Positions 35,268 through 44,826 of a stretch of 64,000 bases of DNA are shown here, piece by piece. The stretch lies in the NCBI GenBank assembly GCA_020634895.1, contig JACKAV010000010.1, positions 114,288 to 178,287 on the forward strand, written 5' to 3'. Origin of the DNA: Anaerolineales bacterium. Lineage in GTDB: Bacteria; Chloroflexota; Anaerolineae; Anaerolineales; Villigracilaceae. The notes beneath the pieces were generated by a model, which worked only from the letters and a program-made list of their open reading frames with translations, did not search any database and was not told the origin of the DNA. Both the position numbers and the translations under genes were made by a program. Position 1 is the stretch's first letter, and every line of letters starts with the position of its first letter.

Positions 35268-35963
35268 ATGAAAATTATTAAAAACGAAAAACTTATTCAA
35301 AGAAATGGAAAGATCGGAAATTGGATCAGTCTTGCCGCGCTGGTAGTACTTGGGGCAGGCATGTACCTATCCCTTGTGAAGCCTGAGTTGTTTACATATT
35401 CGCTGATCTGTTTGGTATTTGGATTCATCATGACGCAGATCGGCATGTACATGGGCAACCGTTGGGGACGTTCACCGCGCCGTGACGAAAAGATCGACTC
35501 CGCGCTGAAAGGCGTACACAGCGATTTCAGCATCTATCACTATTCCACACCCGCATCCCATCTGCTCGTAGGACCGGCGGGCATCTGGGTTCTTCTGCCT
35601 TATCAACAAACCGGCAAAGTCTATTACGATAAAAGCCGTTGGAAGATCAGAGGCGGCGGCTTTATACAAACATATATGCGCATCTTCGGTCAGGAAGGGA
35701 TCGGTCGCCCCGCCCTCGAAGCCGAAAGTGAAGTGAACACCATAAGAAAATATCTCGAGAAGAAGTTGGAAGGCAAAGACGTCCCTGAAGTAAAACCCAT
35801 GATGGTTTTTCTCAACGATCAGGTCGAGGTGGAGCCGAACGATTCTCCCATTCAAGCCTTGAAACTCAAGCAACTCAAAGGCTTTTTGCGCGACGAGGCG
35901 AAAAAACACGCTCTCTCGAATCTTCAGATACAAACCATCACAAAGGTGTTGGAAGCTGAATAG
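35268..35963 (+). CDS. Membrane protein with NERD-like domain
   Basis: A 231-residue protein with two N-terminal membrane segments (about 20-65) and a soluble domain that resembles nuclease-related (NERD) domains: DSALKGVHSDFSIYHY, then HLLVGPAGIWVLLPYQ and a KSRWKIRGGG strand. Catalytic residues of a nuclease are not clear. It begins one base after the plsX stop, so it is co-translated with plsX; the link between the two is unexplained. Confidence 0.68.
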   Translation: MKIIKNEKLIQRNGKIGNWISLAALVVLGAGMYLSLVKPELFTYSLICLVFGFIMTQIGMYMGNRWGRSPRRDEKIDSALKGVHSDFSIYHYSTPASHLLVGPAGIWVLLPYQQTGKVYYDKSRWKIRGGGFIQTYMRIFGQEGIGRPALEAESEVNTIRKYLEKKLEGKDVPEVKPMMVFLNDQVEVEPNDSPIQALKLKQLKGFLRDEAKKHALSNLQIQTITKVLEAE

Positions 35964-35991
35964 AACGCGGAAATAAACATCAATTCGCGCC

Positions 35992-37362
35992 ATGAAATTC
36001 ATAAAAAATAATTTTTTTAATCTTATCATCCTGATCATTTTTGCAATCGGGATCTATTTCCGTGCCACTTGGTATGGTGATCTGCGTCTCTCCATTGCCA
36101 ATGCAGAGACAGATAGCTATATCAATTCTTCCCGCGCCTCGATCTTTTCGTGGAAGATATTCGCGGGGCAGCGTCTCTTCACCACCAATCTTATATACAA
36201 GATGGCAAATGATTCAGAGAATTGCCCAATAACCTCCTACGGCAAGCCCGGCATTGGAGAAGAGGACGATAGGGAAATTCAACCCTGTTTCGATAGGATC
36301 GCCCTGCTGCAAAACTTTTTAGCAATGTTTGGCTGGTGTTTTCTTGGCTGGATGCTGGCACGTCACCTCAAGAACCCGTTCATAAAAGTCGTTGCCGCAA
36401 CGTTTGTAATGTTGTTCGGTTTTACGCCGCAGATTGCTGAATGGGACAGCGTATTAAGTCCTGAGGCGCTGTCCCTTTCGATGTTTGCCATTGTATTGGG
36501 GATAGCCTTGGAGCTTGCATTTCGTGTTGCAAAGTCTAAAACTCCCCTCAAAACAAAAACAGAAAAGTTCTTGCTGGCCGTCCTTGTTGCTACCTTTTTA
36601 CTTTGGGCTTTTGTTCGGGATGTACATTTGTACGCCATCCCAATTACACTTGTTCTGATTACCCCCCTGTTCTTTATAAAAAGTTTTAGACAAGCCAAAG
36701 CGCTGATCGCTACTTTTATAATACTGCTGATATTTTTCATGGTTGGCTACATCTCAGCACGTGATAGTTATCGGGCAACCCGCTACCCGTTAATGAACTC
36801 GCTCGATGCTTACATCTGGCCGTACCCAGCACGTGTTGAGTTTTTCAGGAACTACGGCATGCCAGACATGGAAGGTCCAACTTATTTCGACTCTCCCAAA
36901 TATCAGGCTTGGGCAGATGAAAATGCTGCGAAGGCATACGCTATCTTTCTAGTTTCACATCCCAGATTTGTAATTACAACTCTTTGGGAAAACATGGACT
37001 TGCTCACCGGTGATTACGCCCAACCTTATTTCTTTACCAACGAAGTAAAGAACCGCGATTTTATGTTAGTCATCGGCGAGATGGTTAACCCCGAATCAGG
37101 AGTAGTCTATCTGTTAACTCTTGTTTTGGTGATCGTTCTTTTTATCCAAACGTTGAGCAAACGGGTGCCTAACTTATCAGCATGGGCATGGTTGGCAGTG
37201 TGGGTCTATGGCATCGCTGCCGCCACCCTATTCATCAGCTATTTCGGTGATACAGCCGGGCTGCGCCGCCATATTCTGCCATCGGTGGAAATGTTTCGTC
37301 TCTTCCTTATCATTTTTCTCATGCCATTTCTAGACCTGTCTTTAACCGAAAAAACAGGATAA
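35992..37362 (+). CDS. Large polytopic membrane protein, possibly GT-C-like
   Basis: A 456-residue protein with about ten membrane segments. After the first helix comes an acidic loop (NAETDSYINSSRAS) and later WDSVLSPEALSLSMF, which recalls the loop after helix 1 and the following membrane helices of GT-C glycosyltransferases, but no diagnostic motif is present. It appears richer in A and T than its neighbours. No Shine-Dalgarno site is visible. Function unknown; a lipid-linked sugar transferase or polymer exporter is a guess. Confidence 0.6.
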   Translation: MKFIKNNFFNLIILIIFAIGIYFRATWYGDLRLSIANAETDSYINSSRASIFSWKIFAGQRLFTTNLIYKMANDSENCPITSYGKPGIGEEDDREIQPCFDRIALLQNFLAMFGWCFLGWMLARHLKNPFIKVVAATFVMLFGFTPQIAEWDSVLSPEALSLSMFAIVLGIALELAFRVAKSKTPLKTKTEKFLLAVLVATFLLWAFVRDVHLYAIPITLVLITPLFFIKSFRQAKALIATFIILLIFFMVGYISARDSYRATRYPLMNSLDAYIWPYPARVEFFRNYGMPDMEGPTYFDSPKYQAWADENAAKAYAIFLVSHPRFVITTLWENMDLLTGDYAQPYFFTNEVKNRDFMLVIGEMVNPESGVVYLLTLVLVIVLFIQTLSKRVPNLSAWAWLAVWVYGIAAATLFISYFGDTAGLRRHILPSVEMFRLFLIIFLMPFLDLSLTEKTG

Positions 37363-37428
37363 AACTTCTTGTAATAACAGGAAACATCAAATTCGCCCAA
37401 TTGTTCTTTATGGTACACTTGTTCTAAT

Positions 37429-40230
37429 ATGACCACCATCGTTTCACTTGACATCGAAACTACAGGCTTGGACGAAAACCGCGACGCGATCATCGAGATC
37501 GCCGCGGTTCGTTTTAATGGGAAAAGAAAAGAAGCCGAGTTCAACACACTCATCAACCCCGGCAGGCAAATTCCCGATTTCATCACCGGTCTTACCGGCA
37601 TTGACAACGCCATGGTCCGGCAGGCGCCGCGCCTACAGGATGTCGCCCATGAACTTACCGCCTTTGTCGGCGATGCCCCCATTCTCGGTCATAATGTCAA
37701 ATTCGATGTCGGCTTTCTGCGTCAGAAAGGCATGTTCGAATACCAACAAACCATCGACACCCTCGAACTGGCATCGGTGCTTATGCCCACCGCCAGCCGA
37801 TACAACCTCGGCGCACTCGGAAAGCAGCTCGGCATTCTGCTGCCTGCCACCCACCGCGCCCTGGACGATGCGCTTGTAACCCACGCCTGCTATTTAAAGC
37901 TGTTTGAGATGGCACAGGAACTTCCGCTTGAAACCCTGGAAGAAATCGCAGACCTCGGCAATTTTGCAACATGGGATGCGAACTGGGTCTTTGAGCAAGC
38001 CCTGCATGCAAAAATGAAGGAAGGGATCAAAGCAAAGCAGACAACAAAACGCGCCTCTTCCCCTAAAACGGTATTTGATTCTGCACCCGGGCGGAATGCG
38101 CCGCCGATAACGAGCACCGAAGAACCGATTCCGCTTGACCCTGAAGAAGCCGCCTCAATCTTAGAATACGGCGGACCATTCTCGCAGTATTTTGAATCCT
38201 ATGAACACCGCATCGAGCAGGTGGAAATGCTCAAGGCGGTTGCAAACGCCCTTTCCACCGGCGGACATCTCATGGTCGAGGCGGGAACCGGCGTGGGTAA
38301 ATCCTTCGCATATCTCGTCCCTGCGGCTTTGTTCGCCTATCAGAATAACACGCGTGTCGTTGTTTCCACAAACACGATCAACTTGCAAGACCAACTCATC
38401 AAGAAAGATATTCCAGACCTGAAAGCCGCGTTGAATTTGGATCTCCGCGCGGCTGTGCTCAAGGGACGTTCCAACTACCTTTGTCCGCGCCGCTTTCAAT
38501 ATCTCCGCTCGCATGGACCGAGCAATGTCAACGAGATGCGCGTGCTGGCAAAGCTCATCGTCTGGCAGTTGGAGAATACAAGCGGCGACCGCAATGACCT
38601 GAACCTGCAAGGTCCGCTGGAGCGCGAAGTGTGGAGTCGACTCTCGGCGGAGGATGATGCCTGTACAACAGAATCATGCCTCGGCAGGATGGGAGGCGCT
38701 TGTCCCTTCCATCGCGCAAAACAAGCCGCGCAAAATTCGCACGTCCTGATCGTCAACCACGCGCTGCTTTTATCCGATGTTTCAACGGGAAGCAAAGTCC
38801 TGCCCGAATACGATTACCTGATCGTAGACGAAGCGCATCACATTGAATCGGCTGTGACCAATGCATTGTCTTTCCGTATGACGCAAGGAGACCTCGAGCG
38901 CATGCTCAAGGAGTTGGGCGGTTCCTCGGCGGGACTGTTGGGCACGATCCTGACGGATACTCACGATTCGTTGCGCCCATCTGATTTTGGGCTGTTGCAG
39001 CAAAAATCCAAAATCGCTACTGACCAATCGTTCCGCGTGGAGCAGCTTTCAAAAGAATTTTTTGCATATCTTGGCGAGTTCATTGCCACACAGCGCGAGG
39101 GGCAGCCGCAAAATAATTATTCATGGCAAATGCGCATCACACCCGCCGCGCGGACCTTGCAAGGCTGGGACGATCTCGAAATGCTTTGGGGACAGATTAG
39201 CGAGACGATGGCGAACCTGTTGAAGACATTGGACGAAATGTACAAGGCGCTCGGCGACCTTTACAACGATGGACATGACAATGTTGAAGACGTGATGGGC
39301 AGCCTGGGAACGCTCATCCGCCGCCTGACTGAAGCTGAAGCCGCCGCCTCGGGCTTGATGCATAAACCCACTCCCGATCTGATCTACTGGATCGAGGTCA
39401 ACCCGCGCGGAGAACGTCTCTCACTCAACGCCGCCCCCCTCCGTGTGGGACCGCTCGTCCAAAAACATTTGTGGTATCAGAAAGCCAGCGTTATTCTGGC
39501 GTCTGCCACACTGACAACACACGGCGAATTCAATTACATCCGCAACACTCTCGATGCAAACGAAGTGGATGTTATTGCATTGGGTTCACCTTTCGATTAC
39601 GAATCCAGCACGCTGCTTTATGTTCCAAGCGACATGCCCGAGCCGAATTCATACAACTACCAGCAAATGCTCGACCGCGCCCTTATCGCCACCGCCAAGG
39701 CAACCGGCGGGCGGATGTTGGTGCTGTTCACATCGTACGCTGCTTTGAAGAAGACTTCGCAGGCAATTACCGGACCGCTGGCGCGGGAGGATATTTTTGT
39801 CTTCGAACAGGGTGAAGGCATCTCTCCCACCGCGCTCTTGGAATCTTTCAAATCCACAGACCGTGCCGTATTGTTGGGTACCCGCTCGTTCTGGGAAGGC
39901 GTGGACGTTCCCGGTAATGCGCTTTCTGTGGTGGTCATCACCAAGCTGCCATTCGAAGTGCCGTCTGACCCGATCATTTCGGCACGTTCTGAACTTTACG
40001 AAGACTCTTTCAACGAATACTATCTACCTGAAGCCATTCTCAAATTCCGCCAGGGATTTGGACGTCTCATCCGCACCGCGTCAGACCGGGGCATTGTTGC
40101 CATTCTAGACCGCCGTGTACTCACCAAACAATACGGCAGAATGTTCCTTGAATCCCTGCCGCAATGCACAGCCCGACAGGGTCCGCTGGCAAATTTACCG
40201 AAGATGGCAGGTCAATGGTTGGGAACGTAA
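37429..40230 (+). CDS. dinG: DinG-type helicase with N-terminal DnaQ-like exonuclease
   Basis: A 933-residue fusion. Residues 1-170 are a DEDDh 3'-5' exonuclease (SLDIETTGLDE; HNVKFDVGFL; HRALDDAL). After a linker comes an XPD/DinG helicase: Walker A EAGTGVGKS, DEAH box LIVDEAHHIES, and GTRSFWEGVDVPG near the C-terminus. The cysteines in YLCPRR, CTTESCLGRMGGACPF match a four-Cys Fe-S cluster. The fusion is common in Firmicutes and Chloroflexota and probably acts on R-loops or damaged forks. TACACT ends nine bases before the ATG with no ribosome site. Confidence 0.93.
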   Translation: MTTIVSLDIETTGLDENRDAIIEIAAVRFNGKRKEAEFNTLINPGRQIPDFITGLTGIDNAMVRQAPRLQDVAHELTAFVGDAPILGHNVKFDVGFLRQKGMFEYQQTIDTLELASVLMPTASRYNLGALGKQLGILLPATHRALDDALVTHACYLKLFEMAQELPLETLEEIADLGNFATWDANWVFEQALHAKMKEGIKAKQTTKRASSPKTVFDSAPGRNAPPITSTEEPIPLDPEEAASILEYGGPFSQYFESYEHRIEQVEMLKAVANALSTGGHLMVEAGTGVGKSFAYLVPAALFAYQNNTRVVVSTNTINLQDQLIKKDIPDLKAALNLDLRAAVLKGRSNYLCPRRFQYLRSHGPSNVNEMRVLAKLIVWQLENTSGDRNDLNLQGPLEREVWSRLSAEDDACTTESCLGRMGGACPFHRAKQAAQNSHVLIVNHALLLSDVSTGSKVLPEYDYLIVDEAHHIESAVTNALSFRMTQGDLERMLKELGGSSAGLLGTILTDTHDSLRPSDFGLLQQKSKIATDQSFRVEQLSKEFFAYLGEFIATQREGQPQNNYSWQMRITPAARTLQGWDDLEMLWGQISETMANLLKTLDEMYKALGDLYNDGHDNVEDVMGSLGTLIRRLTEAEAAASGLMHKPTPDLIYWIEVNPRGERLSLNAAPLRVGPLVQKHLWYQKASVILASATLTTHGEFNYIRNTLDANEVDVIALGSPFDYESSTLLYVPSDMPEPNSYNYQQMLDRALIATAKATGGRMLVLFTSYAALKKTSQAITGPLAREDIFVFEQGEGISPTALLESFKSTDRAVLLGTRSFWEGVDVPGNALSVVVITKLPFEVPSDPIISARSELYEDSFNEYYLPEAILKFRQGFGRLIRTASDRGIVAILDRRVLTKQYGRMFLESLPQCTARQGPLANLPKMAGQWLGT

Positions 40231-40236
40231 AGATCA

Positions 40237-41088
40237 ATGCCCAATATTTATTTCATCACATTCGAAATAATTATCTATATTCAATTTGCGCTCTGCTTGA
40301 ATCACGCGCTTAAGCACGGAACCGCAAACCTGCTCAAACTCGGTTTTGGGATTCTCTTTGGCGTATCGCTCGAACTCGCCACCATCCGCCAATTACATGC
40401 TTATGAATATGGTCAATTCCTGCTCATGGTTTTGGATGTTCCACTTTGCATCGGCGTGGCATGGAGCTGCATCATCTACACCGCCATGGAATTTTCAGAT
40501 GCCACCAGCCTGCCATTTTTTCTCCGCCCCGTCATGGACGGTCTCCTCGCGCTGAATATCGATCTCGCACTGGATGCAGTCGCCATCCGCTTCGGGTTCT
40601 GGGATTGGGGACAAGGCTTGCAATTCCAATACTTCGGCGTCCCTTACGCCAATTTCTGGGCATGGTTCTGGGTGGTATTTTCGTTCTCGCTCGGCTATCG
40701 GCTGCTCGCGCAAAATGCTGGATGGATTGGAAAGTGGCTATCCGCACCTTTTGGATATATCATGGGACTCGCCGGAGTTTTGGGGACAAACGCCTTCATC
40801 GTCTATGTTGTACCTGAAAACCTGTACACAACCGTGATCGCGCTGACGCTCGCCTCAGCACTCGTATTTGTTTTGGTCAAACGCCCGAAACTTTATCTAC
40901 ACCCTGTCCACCCGATCGCGTTCTGGATTCCATTTCTCACCCACGTTTATATCCTGATCGCCGGGATCATCTCTGGTGTGATCTTCAGTCCCATCATGAT
41001 CCTCGTTATAGGAATAGTAATGTCCGCGATCTCGCTATATTTACACGGCCGGACATTTCGAAAAATATTCTTCCTTACAGCTAACTGA
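40237..41088 (+). CDS. CruF-like/DUF422 membrane protein
   Basis: A 283-residue protein with about eight membrane helices. The segment NIDLALDAVAIRFGFWDW followed by YFGVPYANFWAWFWVV matches the DUF422/CruF group, whose known members are carotenoid 1',2'-hydratases. No carotenoid gene is adjacent, so the substrate may be another isoprenoid. It begins six bases after the dinG stop and is convergent with the HD-GYP gene. Confidence 0.72.
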   Translation: MPNIYFITFEIIIYIQFALCLNHALKHGTANLLKLGFGILFGVSLELATIRQLHAYEYGQFLLMVLDVPLCIGVAWSCIIYTAMEFSDATSLPFFLRPVMDGLLALNIDLALDAVAIRFGFWDWGQGLQFQYFGVPYANFWAWFWVVFSFSLGYRLLAQNAGWIGKWLSAPFGYIMGLAGVLGTNAFIVYVVPENLYTTVIALTLASALVFVLVKRPKLYLHPVHPIAFWIPFLTHVYILIAGIISGVIFSPIMILVIGIVMSAISLYLHGRTFRKIFFLTAN

Positions 41089-41091
41089 TAT

Positions 41092-42372
41092 CTACCGCCC
41101 TTTCAAAGTTTTTTCATCCAGTTCCATGAACGCATCCACGACCTGAGGGTCAAAATGACTACCCGCATCGTCGCGGATCTTCTTTCTTACATCAGCGGGT
41201 TTCAGCCCTTTCCTATATGGACGGTCTGATACCAGCGCATCCCATACATCGACAACTGCAAATATACGAGCCGCGAGTGGAATATCTTTTCCGCTCAAAC
41301 CGCGGGGATACCCGCTGCCGTCCCATTTTTCGTGATGGCAATACGGGATATCCAATGCGGGGACGAGGAAACGAATCGGACTGAGCATCTCAAAGGCGTA
41401 GACCGGATGCATCTGGACAAGAATCCGCTCTTCGGGAGAAAGAGCCGAAGGCTTGAGCAGGATACCGTCAGGAATCGCCATCTTTCCTATGTCATGGAGA
41501 AGCGCACCGCGCTGGATATGGACAAGAGCATCCTCCCCCACACCCATGCGGCGTGCGAGTGTTTCGGTCAACGCCGTAACCCGTTTTGTATGCCCCTCGG
41601 TTTCCTTATCGCGCAGATCCAGCGCACGGACCCAGCCTTCCAAAGTCGCGTGATACGCTTCCTGCAACTCCTCATTGCTCGCCTGCAAACTTTCGAACAG
41701 ACGCGCATTATCAATGGCAACCGCCGCCTGATTTGCGAATGTGGAAATTAGGTCAAGCTCGTCATTGGTAAAGATACCGGTTTGCGCGCGGTTATCCACA
41801 TATAACACGCCGATCAACTCATCCTTGACCTTGAGCGGCGCACATAAAATGGACAATAAATGATACGCCGCCACGCTTGCCTGCTGCTCGAAGCGCGGAT
41901 CTTCGCGGGCGTTCGTCGTGAGAACCGCCTCGCCCTGTTCCAGCACCTGCCTCACAATGCTTTTGCTGAATAAAAACGCGTCTTCCTTCAGGTCGTGATG
42001 ATTGGCGTCACGCGCGATCTGCACACGGAAATCGCCCGCCTCATTCTTAAGCATAAGGAAACCGCGCTCAGCCTTCATCAGATTGATCATGGTATCCATC
42101 ACTTCGTCCAATACGCGTTTTAGACCAAGCGATGAATTTATAATACTTCCAACGCCCGACAGCGCCTCCATTCTTTCACGCTGAATGGAGAACCGCGCCT
42201 GGGCATCATCCTTCAAACGCGCCACCATGCGGACAAGCTGAGTCAGCTCAAGGTTGATCGAAGAGACCTGGGGATTCCCAATATTGGTCAGGCGCATCAT
42301 TACCTGCATCATCTGCGATTGAACAGACCCCAATTCCTCCAGGATGCTTTCTTCAGCGCGAACAATCTTCAT
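41092..42372 (-). CDS. GAF-domain HD-GYP phosphodiesterase
   Basis: A 426-residue signalling protein: an N-terminal coiled-coil, a GAF domain (about 75-225), a linker helix, and an HD-GYP domain with HDIGK, HHEKWDGSGYPRGL and DVWDALVSDRPYR. HD-GYP enzymes hydrolyse cyclic di-GMP or related dinucleotides; all metal-binding positions seen are intact. The GAF domain should sense a small ligand. GGAGA precedes the ATG. Confidence 0.9.
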   Translation of the reverse strand: MKIVRAEESILEELGSVQSQMMQVMMRLTNIGNPQVSSINLELTQLVRMVARLKDDAQARFSIQRERMEALSGVGSIINSSLGLKRVLDEVMDTMINLMKAERGFLMLKNEAGDFRVQIARDANHHDLKEDAFLFSKSIVRQVLEQGEAVLTTNAREDPRFEQQASVAAYHLLSILCAPLKVKDELIGVLYVDNRAQTGIFTNDELDLISTFANQAAVAIDNARLFESLQASNEELQEAYHATLEGWVRALDLRDKETEGHTKRVTALTETLARRMGVGEDALVHIQRGALLHDIGKMAIPDGILLKPSALSPEERILVQMHPVYAFEMLSPIRFLVPALDIPYCHHEKWDGSGYPRGLSGKDIPLAARIFAVVDVWDALVSDRPYRKGLKPADVRKKIRDDAGSHFDPQVVDAFMELDEKTLKGR

Positions 42373-42421
42373 GCAGGGTCTCCTTTATCACCATCATACG
42401 CCCATTCTCTAAACCCAAAAA

Positions 42422-42976
42422 TTACAATTTAGGCAGAACAATCGACTGTTGTTTTTGGTATTTCCCCTTCTTATCGGCGTAGGAAGTTTCACACTCCTCA
42501 TCCGCTTCGAAGAAAAGCACCTGCGCCAGACCCTCATTGGCGTAGATCTTGGCGGGCAGAGGCGTGGTGTTCGATATTTCGAGTGTCACATACCCTTCCC
42601 ACTCCGGTTCGAACGGCGTCACGTTGACAATGATGCCGCAGCGGGCATACGTGGACTTTCCGAGGCACACCGTCAGCACCTTTCTGGGAACGCGGAAATA
42701 TTCCACCGTCCGCGCCAACGCAAAGGAATTGGGCGGAACCACACAAACATCCCCCACAAAATCCACCATCGAATTGGTGTCAAAATGTTTCGGGTCTACA
42801 GTTGCAGAAAAAACGTTCGTAAATATCTTGAACTCATTCGCCACGCGGATGTCATACCCATAGGAGGAAACCCCATACGAGATCACCCCTTCACGCACCT
42901 GCTTATCCACGAACGGTTCGATCATCCCGTGCTCCAATGCCATCTTGCGAATCCAATGATCGGGTTTCAATCCCAT
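42422..42976 (-). CDS. dcd: dCTP deaminase
   Basis: A 184-residue enzyme converting dCTP to dUTP for dTMP synthesis. Typical are MIEPFVDKQVREGVISYGV, SSYGYDIRV and the catalytic-Glu region NVTPFEPEWEGYVTLEISN. The residues after SSYG fit a monofunctional Dcd, although bifunctional DCD/DUT forms are similar. AGGAGA precedes the ATG. Confidence 0.93.
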   Translation of the reverse strand: MGLKPDHWIRKMALEHGMIEPFVDKQVREGVISYGVSSYGYDIRVANEFKIFTNVFSATVDPKHFDTNSMVDFVGDVCVVPPNSFALARTVEYFRVPRKVLTVCLGKSTYARCGIIVNVTPFEPEWEGYVTLEISNTTPLPAKIYANEGLAQVLFFEADEECETSYADKKGKYQKQQSIVLPKL

Positions 42977-43050
42977 AACTCTTCTCCTATTGAAAATTTA
43001 GCGTCATTTTATCAAAAATGAAAGCCTGCAATTATTGCAATTCGGTTTGG

Positions 43051-43056
43051 TATAAT
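43051..43056 (+). promoter_or_regulatory. Extended -10 box of the DUF1684 gene, probably leaderless
   Basis: TGGTATAAT gives an extended -10 that ends eight bases before the ATG at 43065; there is no Shine-Dalgarno site. Confidence 0.6.
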
Positions 43057-43064
43057 TTTGAAAT

Positions 43065-43892
43065 ATGGCAGAACAAACCTATCGGCAAACCATCAACCAA
43101 TGGCGTCAGGAACGTGACGCAGGCATCCGCGGCGAAAACAGCTGGCTCGCTTTGGCGGGCTTGTATTGGTTAAAACTTGGCAAAAACCAGTTCGGCTCAG
43201 ACCCAGACAACGAAATACAACTGCCCGAACGAGCCCCCGCCAGCGTCGGTTATTTCGAGTACAACGGCAGATCAGTTTCCCTCCGCACGAACTCGGGTCA
43301 AAAAATATCCGTCAACGACAAACCCACCGACTTTGCGCTTCTCCAGCCTGATATTGCTGAAACGCCAAGCTTCATCAAATTGGAAGGCGTTCAAATGGTC
43401 GTGATCCAGCGCGGAAACCGAATGGGCGTCCGCATGTGGGACAACCAAAGCGAAAAACGCGCCTCATTCCCCGCCCGTACCTGGTACGACATCGACGAAG
43501 CTTATCGCGTCCCTGCGGTTTTTACTGCCTACCCTCACACCAAAATGGCTTACTTCCCAGACCTGACCGGCGAAAAAGCGGAATTTCCGGTTGAAGGATA
43601 CGTCACTTTCGAACTCAACGGAAAGTCTCACACGCTCGACATCAACAAAGAGGACGATGGGACTCTCTTCCTGCGTTTTTCCGATCCCACCGCCGAAGAT
43701 GAAACCTACCCCACCGGCCGTTATCTGGTGGCAGACGTCCTGCCAGATGGAAACATCATACTGGACTTCAACAAAGCCTATAACCCGCCCTGTGCTTTTA
43801 CCGATTTTGCCACCTGCGTTTTCGCACCCGAACAAAACCATTTGGATTTCAGAGTGACCGCCGGAGAGACTTATCCGCGTGCCAGACACTAA
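43065..43892 (+). CDS. DUF1684 protein
   Basis: A 275-residue soluble protein with the DUF1684 pattern: NSWLALAGLYWLKLGKNQFGS at the N-terminus and the C-terminal DFNKAYNPPCAFTDFATC signature. Members occur widely in bacteria and archaea; no reaction is established. No signal peptide is present. The TAA stop lies inside a 20-bp terminator shared with ecfT. Confidence 0.85.
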   Translation: MAEQTYRQTINQWRQERDAGIRGENSWLALAGLYWLKLGKNQFGSDPDNEIQLPERAPASVGYFEYNGRSVSLRTNSGQKISVNDKPTDFALLQPDIAETPSFIKLEGVQMVVIQRGNRMGVRMWDNQSEKRASFPARTWYDIDEAYRVPAVFTAYPHTKMAYFPDLTGEKAEFPVEGYVTFELNGKSHTLDINKEDDGTLFLRFSDPTAEDETYPTGRYLVADVLPDGNIILDFNKAYNPPCAFTDFATCVFAPEQNHLDFRVTAGETYPRARH

Positions 43893-43934
43893 AAAATAAA
43901 ATCGCCGCTTTTGAAGCGGCGATTTTATTTTTTA
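43891..43934. terminator. Bidirectional terminator containing both stop codons
   Basis: A perfect 20-bp inverted repeat (43891-43910 and 43914-43933; core ATCGCCGCTT/AAGCGGCGAT) with a 3-base loop. The DUF1684 stop and the ecfT stop are both placed in its outer arms. Confidence 0.92.
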
Positions 43935-44822
43935 GAGGAAAAGGTTCGAAAAGAACTGCGGCACGAAATACTCACCGATGCCAAAGCCCCATTTCAAAAC
44001 ACAACACCCGACAAAGATCGCGATACCCAAACCGAGAAGAAAGTAATCGCGCCCAGCGTATTTCAGGTTGTCTTTGACCCAGGTGCGGGGTTTCGTACCA
44101 AATGCACGCAGGTCCATTGCATCGATCACTTCCTCGCCGGTAACTGTGGATTGCATCACGACGGGAATGATCAATGGAGCCAGGCGCCGAAGCCGTCCGG
44201 CAATGCCGCCCTTGAGCTTCTCCATCTCATACCCACGGGCGCGTTGCGCATCCATGGTTATGGAGAAATCGCGCGCAAAGGTCGGCAGGAAGCGAAAAGC
44301 CAGGTCTGTTGTGAACGCAACCTTATCGGAAGCGCCCATGCGGCGGAAAGCCGTCCCATAAATATTCGGGTCCATCGTATATGGGATGGGTATGGCAAGG
44401 ATCGCCATCGTCAACATGCGCGTCATCTGGTTCAACGCAAACCAGATCTTTGAAACCGTTACGGGCACATCCCAACCGATCTCGGTAAATGGGATTTTGA
44501 TTGGAACTTCAAAAACAACAGGAGAAGGAAGGCTGGTCACCGTAGAAGGACCGCCGCGACCGGACAGAAGTCCGTTCAGCCCCACAATGAAGAATACGAG
44601 GACGAAGATATAAAGCCAGGCGCGTTTGACATCCTTCCACTCGATGTGTGCCATCAGATATAGGGTCAGCGAGACAGCAAAGAGCGGGAGAATGATCCGA
44701 AAATCCCAGATCTCAGGAATGGTCAAACCAAAGATGACACAAAGCATGAAGATGAGTCTGGTTCGCGGGTCCAGGCTTTGAATGAACGTATTTCGCCGAC
44801 GATACTTCCAGGTGACCAGCAT
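43932..44822 (-). CDS. ecfT: ECF transporter T component (EcfT)
   Basis: A 296-residue membrane scaffold with about six membrane segments. The N-terminal LDPRTRLIFML is typical, and the coupling helices contain AQRARGYE (first Ala-Arg-Gly motif) and DLRAFG (second, altered motif). It links the ATPases to the S component. It starts four bases after the S gene. Confidence 0.88.
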   Translation of the reverse strand: MLVTWKYRRRNTFIQSLDPRTRLIFMLCVIFGLTIPEIWDFRIILPLFAVSLTLYLMAHIEWKDVKRAWLYIFVLVFFIVGLNGLLSGRGGPSTVTSLPSPVVFEVPIKIPFTEIGWDVPVTVSKIWFALNQMTRMLTMAILAIPIPYTMDPNIYGTAFRRMGASDKVAFTTDLAFRFLPTFARDFSITMDAQRARGYEMEKLKGGIAGRLRRLAPLIIPVVMQSTVTGEEVIDAMDLRAFGTKPRTWVKDNLKYAGRDYFLLGLGIAIFVGCCVLKWGFGIGEYFVPQFFSNLFL

Positions 44823-44826
44823 TGAA

